A DNA stretch of 64,000 nt, from NCBI GenBank assembly GCA_021927905.1, contig BLLK01000022.1:1116001-1180000 (forward strand), read 5' to 3'. Each line of letters starts with the position of its first letter. Positions within the stretch are counted from its first letter, which is position 1. Source of the stretch: Chaetoceros tenuissimus (taxonomy: Eukaryota > Bacillariophyta > Thalassiosirophyceae > Chaetocerotales > Chaetocerotaceae). The notes below the pieces were generated by a model. That model did no database searches, had not been told where the DNA came from, and saw only the letters and a list, made by a program, of their open reading frames with translations. Both the position numbers and the translations under genes were made by a program. Below are positions 42,246-50,748 of the stretch, one piece after another.

Positions 42246-44534
42246 TTACAGCTCTAACTTGATTCTATCAGCAGCATCTGGGTCCCTCATTTGATAGCGT
42301 TCTTTGACATTATTGGAACTGGAAGTTGATTGAAACTCGCTTGCAAGCTCCTCTTTAACTGCAGAACCAATGTTCTTCACAAGCCATCTTGTTGCACTCT
42401 TAACAATGCCATCATTTTGAGAGCTCTTCTCTGCTCCAACTGGCAAAAGTCCTCCCAATGAACTTTCAGAAGCAAATGGATCATAAGTGACCTTATATAC
42501 ATCATACCCATCATCAACATAATTACATAGAACATCGTCTACAGTTCTAAGTTCATCGCAAAGACCCTTGTCAAGAGCATCATCCCCAAACCATGTTTCT
42601 CCAGTCGCCACGTTGTCAATATCGAGAGATGGTCTATTCTCTGCAACAAATGCCTTGAACAACTTCAAAATTTGCTCCAAATCTTCCTTAGACTTTTCAA
42701 TATCTTCTTCTGTTACTTTCTTCGTTGGGGTCAGAGTTCTCTTATATTTTCCTGCTGTAATAGTCTGAAATTCACTGGAAGAAAAAGAAAAGAAGGAACA
42801 TATTAGTAATATCCCTGTGAAATACAAGTCGACACAATTGAGAGTTGGCGGTTCATACTTACATTCCTTCCTTCTTTAAACGTTCATATACGTTTGGTAA
42901 GTCACTAATAACTCCGATACTTCCAAGCACTGCGAAGGGGGAAGCGATTACTTTGTCTGCTATACAAGTCATCATGTAACCTGTTTAATACATGTTGGCT
43001 GAGTAAGGGGAATAAGATACCTGATATCTAATCCTTGTGAATAGTACGTACCTCCTGAAGCTGCCACCTGCTCAACACAAATTGTCAATTTAATTCCATT
43101 CGCCTTGAATCTCTTCAATTGAGCTGCTGCAAGACCATATCCAGTTACAGTTCCTCCCCCAGTTGTTAATTTAAGTAATGCTTCGTCTCCAGGCTTTGCT
43201 GCTCTTATGATGGCAGTCACCTCCTCTCTTAGATTCTCAACTTGAGATGCACTGACGTCTCCATTGAATTCAGTCACAAACAAATTTTTGGATGCTTCTT
43301 CTTCATCGCTATATCCAATCGTTGCTAAAACTGCAGACAAAGGTCTATCTTGGAGACTCTTGAGAAGCCCTCCCGCAACACCTGCTGCCCCTCCAGCAAT
43401 ATTTCCAAGGAGTGCAGCTCTGATAGCATTAGCTCTATCAGCTCCCATAATTTCAATTACTTTTGTATATCAAACTGTCAGTATCACTATGTTGTGTAAG
43501 ATGGGTATATCAAATGTCAATATATACTAACCTGCGCGAATGAATTCAATTTCTAATTTCAATAGCTCTGTATTCTTTTTCTCAATTTCCTTCATGAGTT
43601 TGTTGATGGACTTGTTATCAGTCTTGACATCCTTCTTCTTATCAGCACTTCCATCCTTCTTTTCATCGACGATAGTAGCATCTACAACGCTCTTCCCTTC
43701 CTTACCATAAGCATCAATTTCACCAATATCAACGTCCATAGCTTTCATTTCCTCTCCAATAATCTTTTCAGTCAATTGAAGTTGCAACTGATTAATACTA
43801 TTCAAGATTTTAGATCCCTCAATCAAAAAGGCCTTTTCTTCAGTCAACAAATCACTCTTTTGAGCCATGTTCAACTCGGCGATACTAGAATCAAAACTCT
43901 TTTTAAGTGCAGAATCAAATGCTTGTGAACGGTACTTTGCCGCAGCCTTTGCTTTAGATTGAGTAGCTGAAGTCAAGGTAAAGTCAAAAGACTGATATTT
44001 ATCATTCAATTTCACAATTTTCAAGAACTCATTTTGAGGAATACCAAGATTCTTTGGCAAAGTTTTTTGAGGTTTGCCAAAAGGAAGCATTGGTTTTTGA
44101 CCATCGGCTGAACCGTATAGATCGTCGTAGAGTTCAGTGAGTGCAGTTTTACCAAAGAGTCCTCCAGTAGGTCCCGACATGCCAGCTTCCTTTGCGGACT
44201 TGATTGATTTTGCAGCGAATGCAATCACTACGATCCAGAATATTGCTGGGACTCCATTCGTGATCAAAGTCTCGAGGAAGAACTGTGTAAGTTTCGCATT
44301 ATCAATTCCAAGATTGATGGTTGGCAATGAGATTGGAATGTTTGGGAGAGAAACTGCTCTCTGTTCTACCGATGTTCTTGGAACAAAATTTTGTACGTGC
44401 TTGAATGCTGATGAAGTACTTGTCTCGGACACTCCATTCAGTCCTCTTACATGCGAGTTATTAGGTACAAATGCATAGACTGCAGAAGAATGAAGAAAGA
44501 AAAGCACAGCTGATGTTCTGATAAAGTGCTTCAT
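42246..44534 (-). CDS. Plastid SohB/SppA-type serine protease (peptidase S49)
   Basis: Four exons on the minus strand: 44534-43532, 43459-43052, 42980-42863 and 42774-42246, with introns of 72, 71 and 88 nt; 685 residues. The signal peptide ends SAVYAFVPNN, an ASAFAP-like plastid site. A membrane helix follows near residue 95 (AIFWIVVIAFAA). The catalytic part follows SohB closely: VTEFNGDVSASQVENLREEVTAI, TTGGGTVTGYGLAAAQLKRF, VEQVAASGGYMMTCIADKVIASPFAVLGSIGV (Ser nucleophile in AASGG, residues joined across an intron) and AGKYKRTLTP (general-base Lys). A Lys-rich coiled segment is inserted before the protease core. It is probably a thylakoid or envelope membrane protease. It is divergent from the Lys/Ser protein gene. 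Confidence 0.9.
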
Positions 44535-45040
44535 TTTCCCCCTACTTTGTAAATTTCTATTTTTATGAGGATATGTAAAGGATGTGAAGTTGTCTCTGGA
44601 AAGCAGTGAATGTTCTATGCAACCAGCTCAAATAAGAGTGAGTAAGCGGAACGAATAAGAAATCCAAAAGTACTTCATCATTGAACTAAAACATGTTGTT
44701 AGGAATGAATGATGATGTGTTGTGGGAAAAGAGACTGACTCAATAATTCCCCCCTTCTCCCCTCTTCGCGAGAATAGGTTGTCCTCTTCGTTCACATACA
44801 TAAGATAGAGTGACCATATAGAGTCTTTTTCGAATATTTTGGTCATCATTCATCAGACATCACATTTGAAAGTTTAAAAAGCTCTTGATGGATCTTGGTA
44901 GGGTGGTATCTACTTCAAACAAGAGCTGTCACATCATCTCAGCTTGCCCGCCACTTGACACCTTCCTGCGTTCCCATTGTTATTATTTCCATAGGAAGAC
45001 TAGAAGCCATACAAAAACAAACGCTTTGTATTCAAACAAA
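44535..45040. other. Divergent promoter region, SohB / first Lys-Ser protein
   Basis: 506 bp between start codons. The downstream frame is open from 44885 but its first 52 codons lack signal-peptide character, so I place the start at 45041. No repeat or RNA gene is seen. Confidence 0.45.
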
Positions 45041-45439
45041 ATGAGATCTGTGAAGCAAATCATCCATGTTCTATCTCTCATCAGTATGATGATTATGTGT
45101 GAAGCTAGAGAAGTCACTTTGAGAAACAGACAAATGAAGAACTATGAAAAAAGATTGATTCGGAAGTTGAAAGGGTCCAAGTCTATGAAGGCTCCGAAAT
45201 CAAAGAGCGTAAAAAGTACGAAGGTTCCCAGCTTGAAATCCACCAAAGCTCCAAAGTCTCCTCCTAGCTTGAAATCTACCAAAGCTCCAAAAAGTAGCAG
45301 TGACAAGGGAGGACACGATGATTTGGATATGGATGCAACCTTGACAAGTCTCACAGTTGAAAGTGGAACTCAGGTAAAGATGATGTCGCCATATCTTTTC
45401 TTGGTGGTATCTACAGTTGCAACTTTTATGTTCATGTAA
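45041..45439 (+). CDS. Small secreted Lys/Ser-rich protein with RXL motif (SKS1)
   Basis: 132 residues from the ATG at 45041, chosen because it begins a clear signal peptide (MRSVKQIIHVLSLISMMIMCEA). An upstream ATG at 44885 would bury that peptide. Next come a short basic linker, RKL (fits RXL) and a tract in which Lys recurs with Ser, Thr, Pro and Ala: KSMKAPKSK, then KSTKVPSLKSTKAPKS and a second STKAPKS unit. After an acidic stretch (HDDLDMDATLTSL) the protein ends in a hydrophobic tail (YLFLVVSTVATFMFM), like a membrane or GPI-attachment signal. Signal peptide, RXL processing site and KxxK tracts are features of diatom silaffin-like biosilica proteins. This similarity is compositional; I cannot assign a function. 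Confidence 0.65.
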   Translation: MRSVKQIIHVLSLISMMIMCEAREVTLRNRQMKNYEKRLIRKLKGSKSMKAPKSKSVKSTKVPSLKSTKAPKSPPSLKSTKAPKSSSDKGGHDDLDMDATLTSLTVESGTQVKMMSPYLFLVVSTVATFMFM

Positions 45440-45923
45440 TGTGAAAGGTTTATAGCAGACGTTCTTGTGATGAAAATACAAAAAGTCATTTATTCTTATT
45501 ACATATGTTGAGAAATGTGAAAGAAAAGTTCAAGCTGGTGGTAGGAAATGTTAGAAATATCAAATGTGTTTTCGTAATTAGCAGTTATATATCTAAGAGA
45601 TATAGTAAAGTAAGCAGATGAGTATTAGCTAGAGTAATGAACGATAGTAAGTAGTACCTTACGAAAGTGTATCTATATAATAATCAAGCAATCAGCCATC
45701 CCGGAGATTCCCCGCCCTTTTTGGATTTTTAGTGCTAATTTTATGTAAAATTTATCTGTCAAAATTCAAATACACTGCTTAACAAGAGTGAATTTTTAGA
45801 ATTCAATCCAAAAGGTGCGCCAACAGCTACTCACCTTGTTTTGGTCAAGGGTCAAGAACATTCCACACCATTCGTTTGTTATAAAACGATAATACCATAT
45901 CCTCAAACCATTCTCTAGAAAAC
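45440..45923. promoter_or_regulatory. Promoter region of SKS2a
   Basis: 484 bp upstream of SKS2a, duplicated nearly unchanged at 47099-47584. A TATAAAA sequence lies at 45880-45886, 38 bp before the ATG. GGTGCGCCAAC at 45814-45824 is a one-mismatch match to an E2F half-site on the minus strand. The TATA-like box is the better supported of the two. Confidence 0.45.
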
Positions 45924-46301
45924 ATGAAGTCAATTTCATCATCCACCATTCTTTCTATTTTGCTGCTAGTATGTGCTTTGGTGCAGACCTCATTCGCTAG
46001 CAACCCAAGTGACGTAGATGCACAAAATATCATCGTCAGAAGAAGAGCAGCTGTGAAGAAAGTAAGAGCTAGAGGAAACAACCAACAACAGGCTAGAGTT
46101 CTCAGTAGTTCTAGTTCCAAGTCTTCCAAGTCTCCAAAGAGCATGAAATCTTCCAAGTCTCCAAAGAGCATGAAGTCAGGTTCTAGTAAGATGCCAAAGG
46201 CTATGATGATGAGTGCTGCAACTGCTTCATCTGATGGAGCAAAGATGGAGAATGTAATGACTGTTGCTGCCTTATCCACTGCAGCTTACTTTATGCTCTA
46301 G
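45924..46301 (+). CDS. Small secreted KxxK-repeat protein with RXL motif (SKS2a)
   Basis: 125 residues. The signal peptide is MKSISSSTILSILLLVCALV with likely cleavage after SFA. A basic spacer (IVRRRAAVKKVRARG) and a Gln/Asn run lead to ARVL (an RXL motif), immediately followed by SSSSSK and a strictly periodic tract in which Lys occurs every third residue: KSSKSPKSMKSSKSPKSMK. The 27-bp unit encoding SSKSPKSMK is present twice (46122-46175). After a short Ala/Ser segment the protein ends in a hydrophobic tail (VMTVAALSTAAYFML), like a GPI or membrane anchor signal. KxxK arrays with Ser are the sites of polyamine modification and phosphorylation in silaffins. Function here is inferred from composition only. 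Confidence 0.7.
   Translation: MKSISSSTILSILLLVCALVQTSFASNPSDVDAQNIIVRRRAAVKKVRARGNNQQQARVLSSSSSKSSKSPKSMKSSKSPKSMKSGSSKMPKAMMMSAATASSDGAKMENVMTVAALSTAAYFML
46122..46175 (+). repeat. Two tandem 27-bp units coding SSKSPKSMK
   Basis: Two copies of a 27-bp unit differing by one base at the end (AAA versus AAG). The duplicated gene SKS2b has a single unit (47783-47809), so unit number has changed since the 1.65-kb duplication. Confidence 0.9.
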
Positions 46302-46465
46302 GAACAACAGTTGAAAACAACTGTCTGAAATGAGTCGAGTAAAGATAGAGTTCAATATATGTCCATGTTGGTGAAAGTATACAGCTGTTTAAATTATATG
46401 TGTATACTCGTAATTTAGATTTCCTTCCGAGGAGATAACTTATAATTTGATATTGTGCCCACAAT

Positions 46466-46723
46466 TTACCATCCTCCGTTAGAATCCTCTCTAGGTACTT
46501 GTGAGCAACGCTTGTGCTTGTTTTCAGACCAAAAAGTGATTGTTTCATTTGCGATATCCTTACCCAAAGCTTTTGTCCCAATGCTGAAACTTTGGTTTCT
46601 TTTCCTTTTGTTGCAACCTTCCATGTGTATTTTACACTCTTTTAGAGCAGACTCTTCCTTCTCAAGCTCCTGTTGAGCTTCTTCAAGGAACTGTTTTTGC
46701 TTCAATTGTTGTCTAGGACCCAT
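46466..46723 (-). CDS. Hypothetical 85-residue charged helical protein, copy 1
   Basis: Complete minus-strand frame with ATG at 46723. The N-terminal half is rich in Gln, Glu and Lys with helical character (LKQKQFLEEAQQELEKEESALKEC); the rest is basic. I do not recognise the family. The identical frame occurs at 48100-48357, but because the duplication is recent this says nothing about selection. It lies between SKS2a and the FtsZ fragment. It may be a real small gene or a chance frame. Confidence 0.35.
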   Translation of the reverse strand: MGPRQQLKQKQFLEEAQQELEKEESALKECKIHMEGCNKRKRNQSFSIGTKALGKDIANETITFWSENKHKRCSQVPREDSNGGW

Positions 46724-46870
46724 TGTGAAAGTGAGACCAGGCAGCTAGCTCTCGGTGACCGCTGTGATAATTCTGTTACACTTTGATTGAGCCGTACGCA
46801 ATGTACTACTATTTACTTTACATTTTATGTTACATTTTATATAATTGCTAATATAGAATTTTTTCATCGA

Positions 46871-47061
46871 TTACAGTTGATCGACATAATCCCTGATATT
46901 TCTGGTTATCACTTCAGTTTTGAAGGATGTTGCAATCAAGGTTACTATAATTGCGTCATTAGCTAGTCTTTCATCGCAGTGAGCGCCGACGACAACGTTT
47001 GCGTCATTATTTACATTTTTGTTAATTAATTTGAGCACTGCATCAATTTTTCGTAAGGAGA
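46871..47061 (-). pseudogene. Truncated 3' fragment of the FtsZ-like gene
   Basis: The last 63 codons of the FtsZ-like gene (NVVVGAHCDERL...VDQL with stop) reappear here, with no start, promoter or GTPase domain. The fragment is a by-product of the tandem duplication and joins directly to the SKS1 3' fragment. It is nearly identical to 48505-48695. Confidence 0.92.
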
Positions 47062-47098
47062 GGTGGTATCTACAGTTGCAACTTTTATGTTCATGTAA
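47062..47098 (+). pseudogene. Twelve-codon 3' fragment of SKS1
   Basis: The last 12 codons and stop of SKS1 (LVVSTVATFMFM in part) lie at the start of the right duplication copy, joined to FtsZ sequence. Non-functional remnant marking the junction. Confidence 0.88.
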
Positions 47099-47584
47099 TG
47101 TGAAAGGTTTATAGCAGACGTTCTTGTGATGAAAATACAAAAAGTCATTTATTCTTATTACATATGTTGAGAAATGTGAAAGAAAAGTTCAAGCTGGTGG
47201 TAGGAAATGTTAGAAATATCAAATGTGTTTTCGTAATTAGCAGTTATATATCTAAGAGATATAGTAAAGTAAGCAGATGAGTATTAGCTAGAGTAATGAA
47301 CGATAGTAAGTAGTACCTACGATAGTGTATCTATAAATAATAATCAAGCAATCAGCCATCCCGGAGATTCCCCCGCCCTTTTTGGATTTTTAGTGCTAAT
47401 TTTATGTAAAATTTATCTGTCAAAATTCAAATACACTGCTTAACAAGAGTGAATTTTTAGAATTCAATCCAAAAGGTGCGCCAACAGCTACTCACCTTGT
47501 TTTGGTCAAGGGTCAAGAACATTCCACACCATTCGTTTGTTATAAAACGATAATACCATATCCTCAAACCATTCTCTAGAAAAC

Positions 47585-47935
47585 ATGAAGTCAATTTCAT
47601 CATCCACCATTCTTTCTATTTTGCTGCTAGTATGTGCTTTGGTGCAGACCTCATTCGCTAGCAACCCAAGTGACGTAGATGCACAAAATATCATCGTCAG
47701 AAGAAGAGCAGCTGTGAAGAAAGTAAGAGCTAGAGGAAACAACCAACAACAGGCTAGAGTTCTCAGTAGTTCTAGTTCCAAGTCTTCCAAGTCTCCAAAG
47801 AGCATGAAGTCAGGTTCTAGTAAGATGCCAAAGGCTATGATGATGAGTGCTGCAACTGCTTCATCTGATGGAGCAAAGATGGAGAATGTAATGACTGTTG
47901 CTGCCTTATCCACTGCAGCTTACTTTATGCTCTAG
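47585..47935 (+). CDS. Small secreted KxxK-repeat protein (SKS2b)
   Basis: 116 residues, identical to SKS2a except for loss of one nine-residue SSKSPKSMK unit. The signal peptide, ARVL motif, remaining KSSKSPKSMKSGSSK tract and hydrophobic tail are intact. The duplicated upstream region carries the same TATAAAA box, so it is probably expressed like SKS2a. Confidence 0.7.
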   Translation: MKSISSSTILSILLLVCALVQTSFASNPSDVDAQNIIVRRRAAVKKVRARGNNQQQARVLSSSSSKSSKSPKSMKSGSSKMPKAMMMSAATASSDGAKMENVMTVAALSTAAYFML

Positions 47936-48099
47936 GAACAACAGTTGAAAACAACTGTCTGAAATGAGTCGAGTAAAGATAGAGTTCAATATATGTCCAT
48001 GTTGGTGAAAGTATACAGCTGTTTAAATTATATGTGTATACTCGTAATTTAGATTTCCTTCCGAGGAGATAACTTATAATTTGATATTGTGCCCACAAT

Positions 48100-48357
48100 T
48101 TACCATCCTCCGTTAGAATCCTCTCTAGGTACTTGTGAGCAACGCTTGTGCTTGTTTTCAGACCAAAAAGTGATTGTTTCATTTGCGATATCCTTACCCA
48201 AAGCTTTTGTCCCAATGCTGAAACTTTGGTTTCTTTTCCTTTTGTTGCAACCTTCCATGTGTATTTTACACTCTTTTAGAGCAGACTCTTCCTTCTCAAG
48301 CTCCTGTTGAGCTTCTTCAAGGAACTGTTTTTGCTTCAATTGTTGTCTAGGACCCAT
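48100..48357 (-). CDS. Hypothetical 85-residue charged helical protein, copy 2
   Basis: Second copy of the frame at 46466-46723, with identical predicted protein. In this copy it sits about 150 bp downstream of the stop of the intact FtsZ-like gene on the same strand. Existence as a gene is uncertain. Confidence 0.35.
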   Translation of the reverse strand: MGPRQQLKQKQFLEEAQQELEKEESALKECKIHMEGCNKRKRNQSFSIGTKALGKDIANETITFWSENKHKRCSQVPREDSNGGW

Positions 48358-48504
48358 TGTGAAAGTGAGACCAGGCAGCTAGCTCTCGGTGACCGCTGTG
48401 ATAATTCTGTTACACTTTGATTGAGCCGTACGCAATGTACTACTATTTACTTTACATTTTATGTTACATTATATATAATTGCTAATATAGAATTTTTTCA
48501 TCGA

Positions 48505-50370
48505 TTACAGTTGATCGACATAATCCCTGATATTTCTGGTTATCACTTCAGTTTTGAAGGATGTTGCAATCAAGGTTACTATAATTGCGTCATTAGCTAG
48601 TCTTTCATCGCAGTGAGCGCCGACGACAACGTTTGCGTCATTATTTACATTTTTGTTAATTAATTTGAGCACTGCATCAATTTTTCGTAAGGAGAGGGTT
48701 TGCCCTCCTACAATGTTGACCAAAATACCATCTGCTTGTTCCAATGGCCCTTCAAGTAAAAGTGGAGATGTGAGCGCTGCCAATGTAGCATCTTCTACTA
48801 CGACTCCTGTACCCATTCCCATAAAGGAAATACCACCATCTCCCAATACACTCTTGACGTCAGAAAATTGCACTGTACAAATATCAGTTTTGGTGAGTAA
48901 GTCAAGTATTCCTACAATGACTTGATTTATAATTTCGTCAACCACTCGAAAAGATGCTTCTATTGACATTTCTACAGGAAGAATTTGTAGTACGTTGCTA
49001 TTTGAAATAACAATTACGGCGTCAGCAGTCTCACGGAGTATATCAACAGCATCGTCTGCTTCTTTCACAAGTTTTCTACCTTCAAATGGAAATGGTTTTG
49101 TCACGACAGCAATTGTTAGAGCTCCATTCTGTTTAGCAGCTGTACAAATTGCTGGTGCTGCACCACTTCCTAAACCTCGCCCTAGTCCAGTTGTGACGAT
49201 ACAAACCTCGGAGTCTTCCACCATCGTTGTTATATCCTCTAGAGACTCAGAAGCCGCAATCATACCCTTGTAAGTTTTTCCATTTGTTCCTTTGCCTCCA
49301 AGTGTTGAAGGTCCTAGGAGAGCTATATTGCATCCATAATCTTGGGACTGCTTTAAAGACGATGCATCACTATTCACTGTCCAGTATTCAATACCGTCAT
49401 TAATAGTTGCATATTCATCCATGAGTCTATTCAACGCGTTATTCCCACTATCTCCAACTCCCAATACTTTAATTCTGCATATTGTTCCTCCAAAACGCTT
49501 CATAGTATCTAGATCTTGTACTTGCTTTTGTGATTGGACACTTGGTACCCAACTTAAGCTCTGATCAATTTGTTTTTCCCTTGGTATTTTATTAGCATAG
49601 CGTTGAATTTCCTTTTCGTCCAAAATTGAGTCAAATTTATGCGCAACAATCCCATTGACATCAATGTTAGAAGATTCTTTATATCCTGAATCATTCTTAG
49701 GTGCAGATGCTCCATTTGCCAAAGGCGTTGTAGATGAATTCTTTGAGAATGTCTCTATATCGGTGTCTGTCATTTCTGACGTAGATTCTTCTTCTAATCC
49801 GTTCAGAGGTTCACCTAGCTCTTTTGGTTCTATAGTAACTTTAGATCCAAGTGATTTGTCCCCCAAGGATGATAATCTAAGTCCTTTCTCTCTTAATTTC
49901 TTTTCTCTTGTATCTTTCTCAGCATTGCTCGTTTTTATTTCATCATTAGAAGCCATGTCAATTTTTTCTTGGGATTGCTTCGCTGCGTGATTTTCAACTA
50001 CCAAATTTCTAGCTTTGACAGCACCAAGTGGCAAGAATTTCAGAGCCTTTGCCTTCTTCTCATCGTCAATTGGCTTCAAAGCTTTGGCTGGTTCGTCTTT
50101 CTTTATTTTTTGCTTGTGAAGAAACCGTCGCATTTTTCGTAATTCCATCTCTTTTTTGTCATTTATTTTTGGATCCGAATCTTTCGGCCGTAATGCTGAA
50201 CGTATCTTTTCATATTTGTTTCTAGGTCTTTTTTTCTTCTCATCATTTGATTCCCTATCAGAAGTCATTGATATTACTTTGCTCTTGTGTGCAAAAGATG
50301 AGGGTATTATGAAGCTGTATGAATTACATATCATCAACGCAAATAGTGTCAAGAATAAAAGGAAGCCCAT
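48505..50370 (-). CDS. Divergent plastid FtsZ-like protein (FtsZ-L1)
   Basis: 621 residues from the ATG at 50370. The signal peptide (MGFLLFLTLFALMICNSYS) is followed by FIIPSS, an ASAFAP-like plastid site. A Lys-rich, probably disordered region of about 290 residues precedes the FtsZ domain. Domain motifs: ICRIKVLGVGDSGNNALNRLM (T1 loop, canonical GGGGSNAVNRM), VNSDASSLKQS, and the tubulin signature as LGRGLGSGAAP instead of GGGTGTGAAP. Then come ALTIAVVTKPFPFEG and LLTKTDICTVQFSDVKSVL. In this T7 loop the Asn and first Asp of NxDxxD are replaced (Thr, Gln) and only the last Asp remains. A typical FtsZ C-terminal partner-binding tail is not evident. Probably a plastid filament protein with weak or partner-dependent GTPase. 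Confidence 0.9.
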   Translation of the reverse strand: MGFLLFLTLFALMICNSYSFIIPSSFAHKSKVISMTSDRESNDEKKKRPRNKYEKIRSALRPKDSDPKINDKKEMELRKMRRFLHKQKIKKDEPAKALKPIDDEKKAKALKFLPLGAVKARNLVVENHAAKQSQEKIDMASNDEIKTSNAEKDTREKKLREKGLRLSSLGDKSLGSKVTIEPKELGEPLNGLEEESTSEMTDTDIETFSKNSSTTPLANGASAPKNDSGYKESSNIDVNGIVAHKFDSILDEKEIQRYANKIPREKQIDQSLSWVPSVQSQKQVQDLDTMKRFGGTICRIKVLGVGDSGNNALNRLMDEYATINDGIEYWTVNSDASSLKQSQDYGCNIALLGPSTLGGKGTNGKTYKGMIAASESLEDITTMVEDSEVCIVTTGLGRGLGSGAAPAICTAAKQNGALTIAVVTKPFPFEGRKLVKEADDAVDILRETADAVIVISNSNVLQILPVEMSIEASFRVVDEIINQVIVGILDLLTKTDICTVQFSDVKSVLGDGGISFMGMGTGVVVEDATLAALTSPLLLEGPLEQADGILVNIVGGQTLSLRKIDAVLKLINKNVNNDANVVVGAHCDERLANDAIIVTLIATSFKTEVITRNIRDYVDQL

Positions 50371-50748
50371 GACTTTTCGCAGCTCCAATTTCCTCTAGAA
50401 TAGACTGTCTACAAGATTCCAATTCATGTGTTCTCTACCTTTTGGTGATGATATCAATAATCAAGTCCTATGTATGGTATGTTCATTGATGTGTTTTTCA
50501 AAAATGAGAGATCGTTTTGGTTTTTGGCGAAGAAGGAGAGCAGAGAGCAGAAGAGACAGTGGCGAGAGGAGGAGGTGACTGGAGCAAGGGGGGAAGGGGA
50601 AGAATTTCTTCTATAACGTTCGTGTCATTGGAGTACTTTTAGTACTTTCCTAGTCTAATCAAGCGATAGCAGTATTAAACATACCTATATACCTATATAT
50701 ATATATATTCAATAAAATTCTATTTTCGTCTATTATTAACAAAGTCAT
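50371..50748. other. Intergenic between the two FtsZ-family genes
   Basis: 378 bp, promoter of FtsZ-L1 and 3' region of the coiled-coil FtsZ gene. It contains a purine-rich stretch (about 50526-50605) and a TATATATATAT run near 50695-50708 at the 3' end of the upstream gene. Confidence 0.5.
50521..50532. promoter_or_regulatory. Weak E2F-like site upstream of FtsZ-L1
   Basis: TTTTTGGCGAAG about 151 bp upstream of the FtsZ-L1 ATG. It matches seven of eight positions of TTTSSCGS. It has the same orientation and distance as the stronger site upstream of the coiled-coil FtsZ gene. Confidence 0.3.

Larger units (their letters stand above)
45403..47061. repeat. Left copy of a 1.65-kb tandem duplication
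   Basis: This 1659-bp unit starts inside the last 12 codons of SKS1 and ends inside the 3' end of the FtsZ-like gene sequence. It contains a complete Lys/Ser gene, a small minus-strand ORF and 63 codons of FtsZ C-terminus. The copies differ only in scattered bases and one 27-bp unit, as far as I can compare. Junctions share only a GG dinucleotide, so the duplication looks like microhomology-mediated joining. Confidence 0.9.
47062..48695. repeat. Right copy of the 1.65-kb tandem duplication
   Basis: A 1634-bp copy of 45403-47061. Differences seen: loss of one 27-bp unit in the Lys/Ser gene, and small indels in the promoter (CTTACGAAAG versus CTACGATAG; CCCCGCCC versus CCCCCGCCC; TATATAATAATC versus TATAAATAATAATC). 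It merges into the intact FtsZ-like gene at 48696. Confidence 0.9.

Noticed and set aside
44885-45040. Upstream in-frame start for SKS1
   Set aside because: The added 52 residues would precede and bury the clear signal peptide beginning at 45041.
46871-47140. 89-codon minus-strand frame ending in FtsZ sequence
   Set aside because: It is a chimera created by the duplication junction: FtsZ 3' end preceded by antisense SKS1 sequence.
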